In this document: one piece after another, positions 1 to 7,847 of the stretch
Numbering within the stretch: position 1 is the first letter of the stretch
Layout of the letters: each line of letters opens with the position of its first letter
NCBI GenBank assembly: GCA_014634225.1
Contig: BLFN01000966.1
Coordinates: forward strand, 2,122,526-2,132,525
Direction of reading: 5' to 3'
DNA: 10,000 bases
Source of the DNA: Acropora yongei
Taxonomy: Eukaryota > Cnidaria > Anthozoa > Scleractinia > Acroporidae
The notes under the pieces: generated by a model
Databases searched by the model: none
What the model was told of the DNA's origin: nothing
The model's input: only the letters and a program-made list of their open reading frames with translations
Program-made: the position numbers and the translations under genes

Positions 1-900
1 ATTCTTCAATCATTTTTTCAGGATTTGACGTGTATACACATGCATATATCTGTATATGGTGGCCACGCCCCTAGCGTATTGCTGCGGTTTTTGTTTTGTT
101 TTTTGTTTTTGTATGTGTATACGTAGGCATTCCTTTCTTACATCGTTTTAGCTAAGTTGCCGTCCCATTTCACTCGATTGGTCCATTCGTCTTCCTTGCA
201 GAATTAGTGTTCGCTTTGCTGTCAAGTTTCTCTTTTATTTTGATTTAAATAACGATTTCTGCAGATGATCATGGTCATTGAGGCTATTCTTTTACTGATG
301 GTTATTTAGGTTGAAAATGGCAAATTTGGTCGAGCCTTTTCCCAACTCCTTCTCATTCAGCCACTCCGTCTGAAAAATGGGTTGACCACTGAGCTTAGAG
401 ACGAGACCCAGAGTGTGATGACTCATTCATTCCCAGTCTCCGACGATATTTTAGAAAATACAGAAATGGACATGCTCAGTTCAGTTGACGCGCCACTTAC
501 ACTCGCAATCACGTGGTGCTCGTTGAAGTGAACTCGTCAAACCAAGTTTGCTTTGAAAAGTCTTACACTTCTCTGAAGGATGACGATGAAATTTTAAGCA
601 AGAAGCGTTAAAGAGTGACAAGATTGTAAAGGTACTTTTTCTGTATCTGTGGCAATTTTCAAGTTGTTCGTTTCCGAGTTCCCTCTCGAGCAACATCAAC
701 AAACTTTCGTCGACGGTATCGCCCAATTTTTCTTCTTACTTTTGCGTTGTCGTTGTAATAGTAAGGCATAAAAAAATGCAAGGCCTTGACAGAACCTCGA
801 GAAAGGCCGTAGTTTGAACTGAAATCTACCTTGTTGATTAGGCTGAGCTTTTAGCAGGGTTGCAAATCGCGCGCGAAATCCAATGTTAGGGCTCAATTGC
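1..900. other. Unassigned region, T-rich then locally CpG-rich
   Basis: No gene could be supported here. Positions 85-113 are a T-rich run interrupted by single Gs. CpG dinucleotides cluster at about 480-560, 660-730 and 865-890, which is denser than the AT-rich DNA that follows and could mark a promoter or first-exon area. The longest minus-strand open stretch (481-726) begins at TTG rather than ATG, with a stop just upstream, so it is not a complete eukaryotic gene. On the plus strand, a frame beginning about 300 after a TTTAG acceptor-like site runs open to about 530 (residues such as VENGKFGRAFSQLLL), but it matches no family I know. A donor-like AAG|GTACTT lies near 632. Exons of an unknown gene remain possible. 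Confidence 0.4.
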
Positions 901-1526
901 AGAATAAGGGCAAGTCATTTCCATATTGATCAATGAATCACAAAATCTGCTATTGTTTTGTGTCTCGTCCTTCAAAAACTCCTTGCAAATTTGAAGGTGC
1001 TCGTCCTGCTTGGTCCAAAATTCTGTCGTCGTTCACAAACTCTTATGAGTAACGGTAATTGTGTCAATACCAAAATGCTCAAACATGATTGGTTGTTAAC
1101 AACCCTTATTTATGGCAGCTTCAGGTCCAAACTGTCCGATTTGACCTGCCTGATGACAAGCATTTGTAACGGGACAGGCTAAATCGGACAGTTAATCAGT
1201 CAATAAAAATTATCAACTTCATGCCACTAAGCTGTGAACGAGGCAAGTTGCCAAGGGACCAAGCCAATTAACTCTAACTACGTAGCCCACCCTAGCCTAT
1301 TAAAATGCAGAAAAATTTCTCATGTGAGCAGATTAACAAGTGCAGATTGAACACAAATATGGGTGAAATTAACTGGTCCAATTACTTGTTCAGATATGGT
1401 TTCCATAGATTTTGACTGCCCTTTTTCAATCATTGACTTAGAAAGTTTCTTGAATTTTGCTATTGAAACAATTAATTGGCTATGGTACTTTGTGTTGTAC
1501 AATACATGGGTAATCTTGCTCATATT

Positions 1527-1569
1527 ATTTCAAATCAGCCTTGCGCTATGTGCTCGGCTGATTTGAAAT
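1527..1569. repeat. Perfect 14-bp hairpin at palindrome centre
   Basis: ATTTCAAATCAGCC at 1527-1540 is exactly complementary to GGCTGATTTGAAAT at 1556-1569, with a 15-base loop. This is the symmetry axis of the surrounding long palindrome. Weaker pairing continues outward through the GTAATC and GTACAAT blocks on both sides. Confidence 0.9.
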
Positions 1570-1590
1570 CACTCGCCTGATTACTCCCTC

Positions 1591-1647
1591 AATTGTACTC
1601 CACTCAGTCCTATTACTATTTCTAATAGGAATGAGTGGGGTACAATT
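1591..1647. repeat. 25-bp hairpin, second symmetry centre
   Basis: Arms 1591-1615 and 1623-1647 pair with only two mismatches around a 7-base loop. The hairpin lies in the extra sequence of the right half of the large palindrome, so it looks like a local duplication or nested insertion of the repeat's inner motif (GTACTCCACTCAGTCC-like). Confidence 0.88.
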
Positions 1648-1673
1648 CAGGCATGATTACCCCTGAATTGTAC
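1640..1673. repeat. 12-bp perfect inverted repeat
   Basis: GTACAATTCAGG (1640-1651) and CCTGAATTGTAC (1662-1673) are perfect complements separated by 10 bases. It overlaps the right arm of the preceding hairpin, so the two structures are mutually exclusive folds. Confidence 0.88.
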
Positions 1674-2133
1674 GACATGAAGTCCTATGACCAATTAACA
1701 AAATGCAACAAACTTTTTAAGTCAACAGTGGAAAAACGGCTGTCAAAGTCCAAGGAAAACAAATATCAAAAGTCATTGAACCATTTTGTGCATGTTTGTT
1801 TTCAATCTGCACCTGACAACCTGCTCACATAAGAAATTTTCCTTGATTTTTTCCTTGATTGGCTACATTGGGCTATGTGTTTAATGTTTATTGCCTAGTG
1901 GCATTGAAGTGCTTAATTTTTATCGGCTGTTTAACGGTCCGATTTTAAATGTTTGTGATTGGACAGGTCAAATTGGACAGTTTGGACCCTGAATCGGCCA
2001 AATAAGCAATAAGTAAAGGGTGTTAACAACCAATCATATTCAAGGATTTTGCTTTTGACACAATTAGTAATGATAACAGGACTGAGTGCAGTCCAATTCG
2101 GACTGTAATCGTACAAGTGTGTGTGATCATATG

Positions 2134-2260
2134 ATTGATTAACAAAATTGGATGACTGCGAAGTGGGAGTCCAATTTTTTAATCAATTGTATTCTCTATT
2201 TTATCAATTTGTTAACATCAATTTGTATCAATTTGTTAATCAGTTGTATTCTCCAATTTA
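2134..2260. repeat. Hairpin followed by short tandem/direct repeats
   Basis: Arms 2134-2152 and 2170-2187 (ATTGATTAAC.AAATTGGA type) pair apart from one extra base. Just after, TATCAATTTGTTAA occurs at 2202-2215 and again at 2226-2239. The block AATCA[A/G]TTGTATTCT occurs at 2181-2195 and 2238-2252. This is probably further debris of the neighbouring palindromic repeat family. No gene is present. Confidence 0.75.
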
Positions 2261-2345
2261 TGATTTTGTTTAGCATTCCATTTTTTTAGAAAAGCGTGTT
2301 GTTGCTACAGTGATTATATTGAAGTTTGTGACTGGTTCATTCAAA

Positions 2346-2395
2346 AACTGTCTGATTACAAACTGTCCAGTTCAATTACCAACTGTCTGATTACA
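2346..2395. repeat. 15-bp direct repeat of the AACTGTC motif
   Basis: AACTGTCTGATTACA is found at 2346-2360 and 2381-2395, with a third partial copy (AACTGTCC) at 2361. The same AACTGTCC[G/A]ATT core occurs in both arms of the large palindrome (about 1130 and, inverted, about 1977). The region is probably a diverged fragment of that family. Confidence 0.7.
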
Positions 2396-2645
2396 TGATA
2401 GGAAGCCAATAGAAGAAAGTGAATGCTCTTTTAATTCAATTACATTCAAGTAAAGTGTAATATATTTGATTTATGATAGTATTATTACTCAATGCCCATG
2501 TGCTGGGAAGCCAGGAATGGTCTCAAATGGACAGTTATAGTTTTACAAATACTGAAACCACCCAAATCCTTTATTGATGTTAACCTTAGACCTAAACACT
2601 GCACCTACTGTTAAAGAAATTTTCATGGCCTACAGTGTAAGGTCA

Positions 2646-2804
2646 ACTGTAGGGAAGGGTTTGGGCTGTTTCATTACTGCTAAACAATGACCTGTGCCAT
2701 GTTTTTTGTACCTGCCGATTGATGCAGTACTGAAACTGGTCAGGTGTGAAGCCCTCTTTGTCTGGATCGATGGTCAGTTTCAGTGGAATGTGTGATACTT
2801 GCAG
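2646..2804 (-). CDS. Candidate minus-strand exon, unknown protein
   Basis: An open minus-strand frame of about 53 codons, closed by TGA at 2643-2645, reads with good residue balance: PLKLTIDPDKEGFTPDQ, then FQYCINRQ. A strong donor-like CAG|GTACAA follows the Q codon (exon end 2712), and a weak AAG acceptor lies at 2798. If spliced, the exon would be 2712-2797, with a frame boundary between codons at its 3' end. I do not recognise the protein. Against it, the frame is short, the acceptor is weak, and part of the region overlaps an imperfect inverted repeat (2551-2572 with 2656-2678). It could be a decayed transposon frame instead of a host exon. Confidence 0.25.
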
Positions 2805-2940
2805 TCATTGTTTGGAAAGAGGCAATTAATTTTCTGCAGAGCATTTAGAATCTATTTGAGACTTTGCAAGGCTTATGTTGTACTGCAACTGGATTAGGGA
2901 TAGTCACTTTTGTTGTCCACGTTGTTTGTTACGTATGGAT

Positions 2941-3084
2941 TCAGTCAGTGCAAGACATTTGTCGTTTATTTTGGATGAAGTTAAATATTGCATTTTGCCA
3001 TACGGTAGCTCTTTGCAATAAGTTGCGTGATATGACTTTGCACCACTCTATGAAAGGTTGCCATGTAGGAAAAGGGGGTGGTAC
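2941..3084 (-). CDS. Candidate minus-strand exon or ORF remnant, unknown
   Basis: A 47-codon frame open between stops reads VPPPFPTWQPFIEWCK then VISRNLLQRATVWQN, with several tryptophans and no low-complexity sequence. It sits about 140 bases upstream (minus sense) of the preceding candidate exon, so both could belong to one gene. An AG acceptor-like site (TTCAATTGAG) lies at its start, and no clear donor was seen before the closing TGA. The overlapping plus-strand frame (2864-3154) lacks an ATG at its start and looks spurious. Family unknown. Confidence 0.2.
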   Translation of the reverse strand, partial: VPPPFPTWQPFIEWCKVISRNLLQRATVWQNAIFNFIQNKRQMSCTD

Positions 3085-3159
3085 TCAATTGAAATTAGGC
3101 AGCTTATGGCTCTTAGCAATGATGGTTTTGATAGATTTGATCAACAATTATTGATCATT

Positions 3160-3800
3160 GGACAGGTGTACACTTTGTACTCCAGCTGGAGAATTTTTTT
3201 TGAATATTTGGGCTCTTGAATCTGGGGTTGCAGCTTATTTTGTGAGTGTGGCTTGTACACCTGTGTTTATCATACTTATAAATCTCAATAAATCATTGAA
3301 AACATACATGCTAAAAAGACAAAGGACAAAATGCTAGAATACTGTAAATTTTGAAAGCAAATGTGGAAACTAATACTGAGAAAAGAGTCATTGATAGTCA
3401 GAATTTGCAGCAGGATTTTGCATGAGAATGGAAGAGAGAGATCGAATGAGCTGTGAAGTGGAGAGGAAATGAGCAAACGTGAGTGTGGCAGAATTTGAGA
3501 AAGGGACAGAAGGTCTGGAGGTTCCTTGAAAAATATTCTCTTCTTGCAACCTTTAGGGTATTGCCTGTCATGAAAAGGTTCAGTGGTCAAGAATGGTTTT
3601 AGCATTTATATTGGAAATTGTCTGGAAAAAAAGTGTGTAGAAAAGAACACAACAAGGGCTGTCACTGTGCACTGGTAACCAGTGATGTCGGCTACAGCAA
3701 TAGTTTTGCAGGTACCACTCCCAGCAAAATAAGGATATTTCCGAGAGCAGAGGGAAAATCTTGGCCCCACTGCTGTCTACGTTTGATTAGTAAATTCTCT
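3160..3800. other. Unassigned, pyrimidine-biased on the minus strand
   Basis: On the minus strand, 3285-3605 is open and rich in Leu, Ser and Phe because the DNA is CT-rich, so it reads like intron more than protein. A good acceptor-like tract (CTTTTTTCCAG) lies on the minus strand near 3625. The plus-strand frame 3618-3860 and an opposed minus frame are both open across 3625-3780, and neither resembles a known domain. A short palindrome (CACTGGT A ACCAGTG) lies near 3670. No gene is called. Confidence 0.4.
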
Positions 3801-3810
3801 TTCCACTTAC

Positions 3811-3924
3811 CAAATTTTTTTGACAACGTTGCAACAAAGACTTGTTCTCAGGCAATTTAAGAAAAGTTCTTTGTAGTTCATTTGTTGAGGTGGGCCTCAA
3901 CAGTGGTCTTAGCAATAATTTTCC
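3811..3924 (-). CDS. Candidate minus-strand exon with strong 5' splice site
   Basis: Thirty-eight open codons (containing RPTSTNELQRTFLK then LPENKSLLQRCQKNL) end exactly at TTG|GTAAGTGG, the best donor-like site in the window. Upstream acceptor choices (ACTACCAG or GTGAG near 3925-3930) are mediocre. The protein is not recognised. It lies on the same strand as the other candidate exons at 2646-5511. Treat it as a hypothesis that transcript data could settle. Confidence 0.2.
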
Positions 3925-3959
3925 TCACTGGTAGTTAGAAAAGTGTTCTTATGTAAATC

Positions 3960-4350
3960 TATATTTGGGTTAAAGTTACTGAGCAACAACAATTGTGTAG
4001 AGAAGCTCTGTATGCAGAATAATTATTAAATTTCACTGAGCTCACACATTTTGTCGTTAACATTGTTTGAATTCCCTATGGTGAAGCCATTGCACCCTGC
4101 AAGAAAAAAGAAAAAAAAAATGCATCAATAATGAGTAAAAAGAGGGAAAACCTGAAATGGACCATTTACTTGCAAATCCAAGGTTTAAAACACACCACTA
4201 AAAATAAAATGCAATGTTTGTAAAGTATTATTTTGATATAGTTTATTGTCATTTATTGTAAATTAGGGTTAATGGTTTTTTTAATATCATAGGTCACAAT
4301 AATTAACCGTAAAGTACTGTATATGAAGATAAGGATAATAAAAGTGGTAT
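3960..4350. other. AT-rich intergenic or intronic DNA
   Basis: Very AT-rich sequence with A-runs (about 4100-4120) and TTTATTGT repeats (about 4240-4260). Frequent stops occur in all frames, and no gene, RNA or recognisable element was seen. Confidence 0.6.
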
Positions 4351-4356
4351 AATTAT

Positions 4357-4492
4357 AACTATGGTAGTCAGACTTTGATAATAATGCTCGATTGAACATG
4401 AAATATGAAGACCCTTCCATGCTTCAGTTATGAGATGGTGAGACTCCATCTCAGCACTCACTCACTCTTTGAGTGCAAGTCTGAACATAGTT
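4357..4492. repeat. MITE-like nested inverted-repeat structure (~136 bp)
   Basis: Outer arms AACTATGGTAGTCAGACTT (4357-4375) and AAGTCTGAACATAGTT (4477-4492) are inverted with a three-base insertion. Inside are two perfect 7-bp hairpins: GAGATGG/CCATCTC (4432-4438 and 4446-4452) and GCACTCA/TGAGTGC (4454-4460 and 4470-4476). The set could be a very short non-autonomous transposon or a folded RNA. No target duplication was identified and no family is assigned. Confidence 0.55.
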
Positions 4493-4644
4493 AATAGAGG
4501 GTTTGACCATATCTCAATCCAAGACCCAACCTCGCTTAGGCTTCACAAAATTATTGATTGGATGTGACTGGCATTACACACTTCTCACCAACAAAGATGG
4601 AATGTCAACCACTTGAGGTGTTGATTTGTTTGTCCTCTTTCCAG

Positions 4645-4850
4645 TACTACCTGAGAAAGTACACCAAGGATTTTATTTGTAAATCTTTTTTTTTTGTGTT
4701 TGCACACTGCAGCAAGTAGCCAACCACAGCTGAAGGCTACTCTTGAAAATGTACCAATTCACATTATTGATCTCCCTGATAATCCACTTATATCCACTTA
4801 TGTGCAGTATTTTGGAAGTTTCATAGGATTTGTGCTTATGTCCATGAACC
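4645..4850 (+). other. Plus-strand open segment with acceptor-like sites, ambiguous
   Basis: TTTGTCCTCTTTCCAG| at 4644 is an excellent plus-strand acceptor, followed by YYLRKYTKDF in an open frame. After the T-rich tract, a second acceptor-like CACACTGCAG| at 4712 leads into a frame containing ATLENVPIHIIDLPDNPL. Joining them would need a 34-base intron, shorter than normal for animals, although the frame is preserved. The opposite strand is also open (4673-4924). I cannot tell which strand, if either, is coding. Confidence 0.2.
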
Positions 4851-4909
4851 TCAGAAAGGTCTGCTTTGTCTGCTGCGGCAGCGTCTATCACGTACAGTGG
4901 CTTACGCAC
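4850..4909 (-). CDS. Candidate small minus-strand exon (20 codons), CpG-rich
   Basis: The stretch lies between an acceptor-like CATCTTCCAG| and a donor-like GAG|GTTCAT, is exactly 60 bases, and reads VRKPLYVIDAAAADKADLSE. CpG is clearly denser at 4870-4930 than on either side, which can reflect coding constraint or a recent insertion. The plus strand is open in more than one frame over the same stretch, so the strand is not certain. No family was recognised. Confidence 0.2.
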
Positions 4910-5152
4910 CTGGAAGATGATCAAGTTCGGCCTTCAAATTCCTGCTAGGGGTGGAATTGCAGATTTGACAATGCGATCTCACTCTTTTCACTTACAGTTC
5001 TTCACCATTAACTTCTTTATCAGTTCTTTGTATTCTTTATTTGGTACTGTACTGTATATGTGTCAAGTGAATCTCTAGGACATTCTGGATGAATATTCCC
5101 CAGAAAGTCAAGTTGATTACAAGGATTACATTTAATAGAAACCCCTGGGCAC

Positions 5153-5203
5153 CTTCTTCCAGTCCATTAAGTTATCTTGTATCTTAATTGCTCCAATGAA
5201 ATT
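5153..5203 (-). CDS. Candidate 51-nt minus-strand microexon
   Basis: AACTCCTCAG| precedes and AAG|GTGCCC follows a 17-codon frame, NFIGAIKIQDNLMDWKK. Length and ends keep the frame with the candidate exon at 5311-5511. In the unspliced frame, stops occur on both sides, so the reading only makes sense if spliced. The evidence is statistical only and the protein is unknown. Confidence 0.2.
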
Positions 5204-5310
5204 CTGAGGAGTTTCTATTGTGAGTGGATGGTTGATCTACTGTTATAGTTGTGGAACCTGTGATGCTTCACCCTTCAATGGGCCAGAGAATGTTGTTGAC
5301 TAAGGAACAC

Positions 5311-5511
5311 CTGTAGTTTATCTATGGAGTTGATAACAGAGCCTTGCATTTGATTGTCTGTGCCTTCTGTTGCTTTAGCCAAATGATGTGCATGTGAGGC
5401 CGGGTCAATAGAGTGGTCTTGACACTCCTTGTGAATCTTGAAGCATGTGTCAATCTCATTAGTGGAATTGGTTGAAATAATAGAGGAGTCCTGATACAGC
5501 TGTCTGCCACC
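5311..5511 (-). CDS. Best candidate host exon (67 codons), unknown protein
   Basis: On the minus strand, a textbook acceptor (CTTTCTTTCATCCAG|) is followed by 201 bases open in the frame GGRQLYQDSSIISTN, then ...KIHKECQDHSIDPASHAHH and ...QMQGSVINSIDKLQ, ending at a CAG|GTGTTC donor-like site. The length is a multiple of three, with codon boundaries at both ends. A TGA lies in frame just upstream, as expected for intron, and the frame closes at TGA about 12 codons past the donor. The residue mix is that of an ordinary soluble helical protein. The 3' end of the adjacent retrotransposon lies only about 25 bases upstream of the acceptor, so it would sit inside the preceding intron. I do not recognise the protein. 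The other frames (for example 5322-5510) are less protein-like. Confidence 0.35.
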
Positions 5512-5536
5512 CTGGATGAAAGAAAGCTTTCAGTTT

Positions 5537-7437
5537 GGGGTAGGTAGGTAGTTTATTGATGAATTCTTTGGTGGCTGATTTGCTGAATTGCATATTTGCA
5601 ATTTGAACTATATTAAAAACTTCTACTACTGAAAAATTTATGACGAAATACATGTATTTTCTAATGATTAATAAAACATTTACCCAAATATAATGGAATT
5701 TAAAATTATGCTACATTATTTTCAAGGCACAAGCTCGTTAAAAATGTATTTCTAAGATGGTCTGTTTTCCACTTTGATATATTTAAGGGCCTATCATGTC
5801 TAAAAGAATAAGTTTGTTTGCTATGGGCAAAAGTCTATGAAGGTGATTCGTCTGTGTTTTAACATGGAATTAAATGTCTCATTATACATATACAGTTTGA
5901 TTATGACTTGATACTGGGGCAAAACCTGCTCTAGTAAGGGCCTCATAGTGCTCAATATGTGGGTAAGTAATGGCTAAGGCTTTCTTCTGCACAGGCTCTA
6001 GATCGTCCTTTAAGTACATCAGAAGAGCATAATGAAATACTGCTGTGGTGTAGCTTAGAATGGATCTAATACAGGTACAATAGAACAGTATAAGCTCATG
6101 GTGTGATAACCTAGCTTGCTTTAACTGTACCAAAAAGTACAAGTGCCTTGGAGCCTTCTTAATTACTTGGTTGACATGTTCATTCCAAGTAAGGTTGTTT
6201 GAAATTGTGACGCCAAGCTACTGTACTTAGTGCTAGTGATGTACGCCAAATTTTTGTCCTTGTTTTACAATAATGGGTTGAAATTTGACCTCATTCTTGT
6301 TGAAGGAATCCTAAGATCTTTGCATTTTTCACTATTTAGCTGAACTCTATTGTGGGATTACCACTCTACTACCTTGTCAGCATTAAGGTGGGAATTTCTT
6401 TGTTTTCCTTTATATAACGATCTCAGAAGTTGATGTGTGATCAATACATTTCCACAATTCTGCATTTGAGTCATTGCCTACTTGTAGATCATTAATTTTA
6501 TAAGAACTAGGAAAAGCCATGGACCTAATTTTTTTCTCTGAGGACTCCTGATCCCCATGCAGAGAGACAACTCTCAGCAAGTTTCATGTGATTTGAATGA
6601 TGTGATTGATCGAAGATCAATAATTCAGTTGACTTCTGAAATGGAAATGACTAAGTCTAGTTACTAAGATCCTATGGTCAATCAAATCAGAAGCTTTCCT
6701 GTTGTTGCACATTACAACCAGTGGTTCCTCCATTTCCCTCTGTCTTTTTGCCGGGTTGTGGATCAGTCCTTGGGTAGTAGAAGGTTTAGGCACTGCGCTT
6801 TCTTGGTTTGGATCTACATTGCATCTTCAGAACTGTAGGCTTTATGTAATAATTATTACACACAACACAGTCCTCTGCAACGTTCGATAGACATGCCATT
6901 CAGGAAATTTGTCAAAGGTCTTTCTTGCGATCTTCCACTTGTTTCCTCTTAGGAAGAGGTGTAACATCTGCAAATTTCCAGATGTGGGGTAAGCACTGTT
7001 CATTGAGTGATGCATTCATGATTCTGCTCACTGGAAATGCAAGTAAATTAGCGTACTCTTTGAGTAGCTAATTGGGGATCTTGTCAGGACTGCTTGCCTT
7101 AGTTGGATTTAATTTTGACAGCATTACTAGAATGTGAGACTCTGACACAGGAACTGCCTCACATGGCAACTGGTCCAGGGAGTGTGGCAGGTGATACCCT
7201 CTAGTGACTCTAAAAGAGCTGCATTGGTCACATCAGCAGATTGATGGTTCAACTCATCTATCTGAATGCTGTTCTACAAGTTGCCTCAGTGAGACTGTGC
7301 ATTTCACTTCTTTCCACCACTGCTTTGGATCTTTTTTCTCAGCATGTTCCACTTTGCTTTTATAGAAATTTTGTTTGCATGCCTTCTTGTTGCAATTTAC
7401 CATTATTTCTGTAGAATCTAAATTGTGCCGACTGGGT
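5537..7437 (-). mobile_element. 5'-truncated, decayed non-LTR retrotransposon
   Basis: A minus-strand LINE-type element holds the reverse-transcriptase part of its ORF2, read from about 7437 down to a TAA at 5706-5708. A short 3' untranslated tail follows, ending in AATAAACTACC and a CTAC/ACCT short tandem repeat (5538-5551 on plus). No endonuclease domain is present, so the copy is 5' truncated, as is common for target-primed insertions. The sequence style (ALIH..., LIDHRIL, LGVTISNNLTWNEHV) fits the Jockey-superfamily CR1/L2/Rex1-like group; the exact clade is not determined. A tRNA-derived SINE abuts its 5' end in the same orientation. The element cannot be active because it has many frameshifts, stops and an altered catalytic motif. 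Confidence 0.85.
5706..7437 (-). pseudogene. Reverse transcriptase (ORF2) pseudogene
   Basis: In order along the minus strand, in changing frames, one can read: QSAQFRFYRN and KVEHAEKKDPKQWWKEVK (about 7435-7290, linker before RT); LNPTKASSPDKIPN, a TAG where Trp is expected, LLKEYANLLAFPVSRIMNAS and LPHIWKFADVTPLPK (about 7115-6940, RT fingers); VPKPSTTQ and KASDLIDHRIL (about 6790-6665); a CIDHT box at 6434-6448 where active members have Y-x-D-D; LNSEKCKDLRI (about 6340-6305); then, mostly open, LGVTISNNLTWNEHV, YFLVQLKQARL and LILFYCTCIRSILSY (about 6225-6050, thumb); and a C-terminus ending LENNVA-stop. At least four frame changes and several stops are present, including CAG TAG just before LGVTISNN. 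The 5882-6142 segment is the longest intact stretch. RT would copy element RNA into the genome, but loss of the second active-site Asp (D to H) alone predicts a dead enzyme. Confidence 0.9.
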
Positions 7438-7708
7438 GATATGTTTGTATTTTGTATTTGTGTTTTTGCACAAAAGTGCGATGTGAAATATGAATAAGAC
7501 TCGAAAAGTCCCCTGAGAGGTAAATCACCTTATGTCATACCACAACACCAGGAACTCTGTGCCCTAGACTTTACGATGAGTGTTATGGGTTCTTTTATGT
7601 CCTCAGAGATTATAGACATAAAAGTGTTGTGAGACAGGACCTATGGTTTATGGTCCACATGCGAGAGGACTTGAAAGTCAAACCATTTGCAGATGTAATT
7701 ACAAAGGA

Positions 7709-7741
<33 letters not shown>

Positions 7742-7845
7742 TTGTAGGTCCGGCCTGACTGGAACTCATGACCTCCTGCACCTTAGTGTGACGTGCAACC
7801 AGCTGAGATTCTGGTTGGCGGTGGAATGCGTTATGCCTCTTTTGT
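7438..7845 (-). mobile_element. tRNA-derived SINE, copy 1 (with degenerate tRNA head)
   Basis: Read on the minus strand, the head (about 7845-7750) resembles a tRNA. A box A-like TCAGCTGGTTGCACG lies at 7792-7806 and a box B-like GAGTTCCAGTC at 7757-7767, followed by CCGGACC, so RNA polymerase III promoter elements are present but eroded. The body runs CAGGGTCTTAAAATAACTGA, then the GCAAATGG and CTTTCAAGTCCTCTCG blocks. The 3' end is A-rich (ACAAATACAAAATACAAAC, about 7438-7465). The body matches a second copy at 8846-9168, with 7621 aligning to 9061. The head keeps too few tRNA-stem matches to be a functional tRNA gene. I associate this family with anthozoan genomes, from memory. Confidence 0.75.
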
Positions 7846-7847
7846 AT

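Larger units (their letters stand above)
1055..2068. repeat. Imperfect ~1-kb palindrome (long inverted repeat)
   Basis: The left half reads as the reverse complement of the right half over almost its full length. Landmark pairs are: 1085-1101 with 2021-2037 (17 identical bases); 1121-1149 with 1961-1991 (the GGTCCAAACTGTCC block); about 1216-1230 with 1895-1910; and 1321-1350 with 1801-1831 (the TGTGAGCAG block). The symmetry centre is near 1548. The right arm carries extra sequence around 1590-1675, itself palindromic. The short open frames inside are products of the repeat and not host genes: 958-1182 (+), 1320-1523 (-), 1635-1832 (+) and 1931-2116 (-). The arrangement fits a foldback or MITE-like element, or two head-to-head copies of one repeat. 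No target-site duplication was identified. The family resembles common anthozoan interspersed repeats, from memory only. Confidence 0.85.

Noticed and set aside
85..113. Terminator-like T-run
   Set aside because: It is a simple T/G low-complexity tract in AT-rich DNA with no upstream stem and no adjacent gene.
481..726. Minus-strand 81-codon frame (GDTVDESLLMLLEREL...)
   Set aside because: It starts at TTG with a stop just upstream and no convincing acceptor. The opposite strand is open too, and no domain is recognisable. Left as unassigned.
2864..3154. Plus-strand 96-codon frame
   Set aside because: It has no ATG at its listed start, looks cysteine- and valine-rich through base composition, and overlaps a more protein-like minus-strand frame.
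3285..3605. Minus-strand 106-codon frame, longest in its area
   Set aside because: It is dominated by Leu, Ser, Phe and Ile from CT-rich DNA, with no domain. It is more like intron sequence.
5459..5653. Minus-strand 64-codon frame
   Set aside because: It lies across the LINE 3' untranslated tail and its terminal short repeat, so it is not a gene.
6702..6890. Plus-strand 62-codon frame
   Set aside because: It is the antisense shadow of the reverse-transcriptase pseudogene.
7757..7845. A genuine tRNA gene on the minus strand
   Set aside because: Box A and box B resemble those of a tRNA but are degenerate, and the sequence continues into a repeat body shared with a second locus. It is a SINE head.
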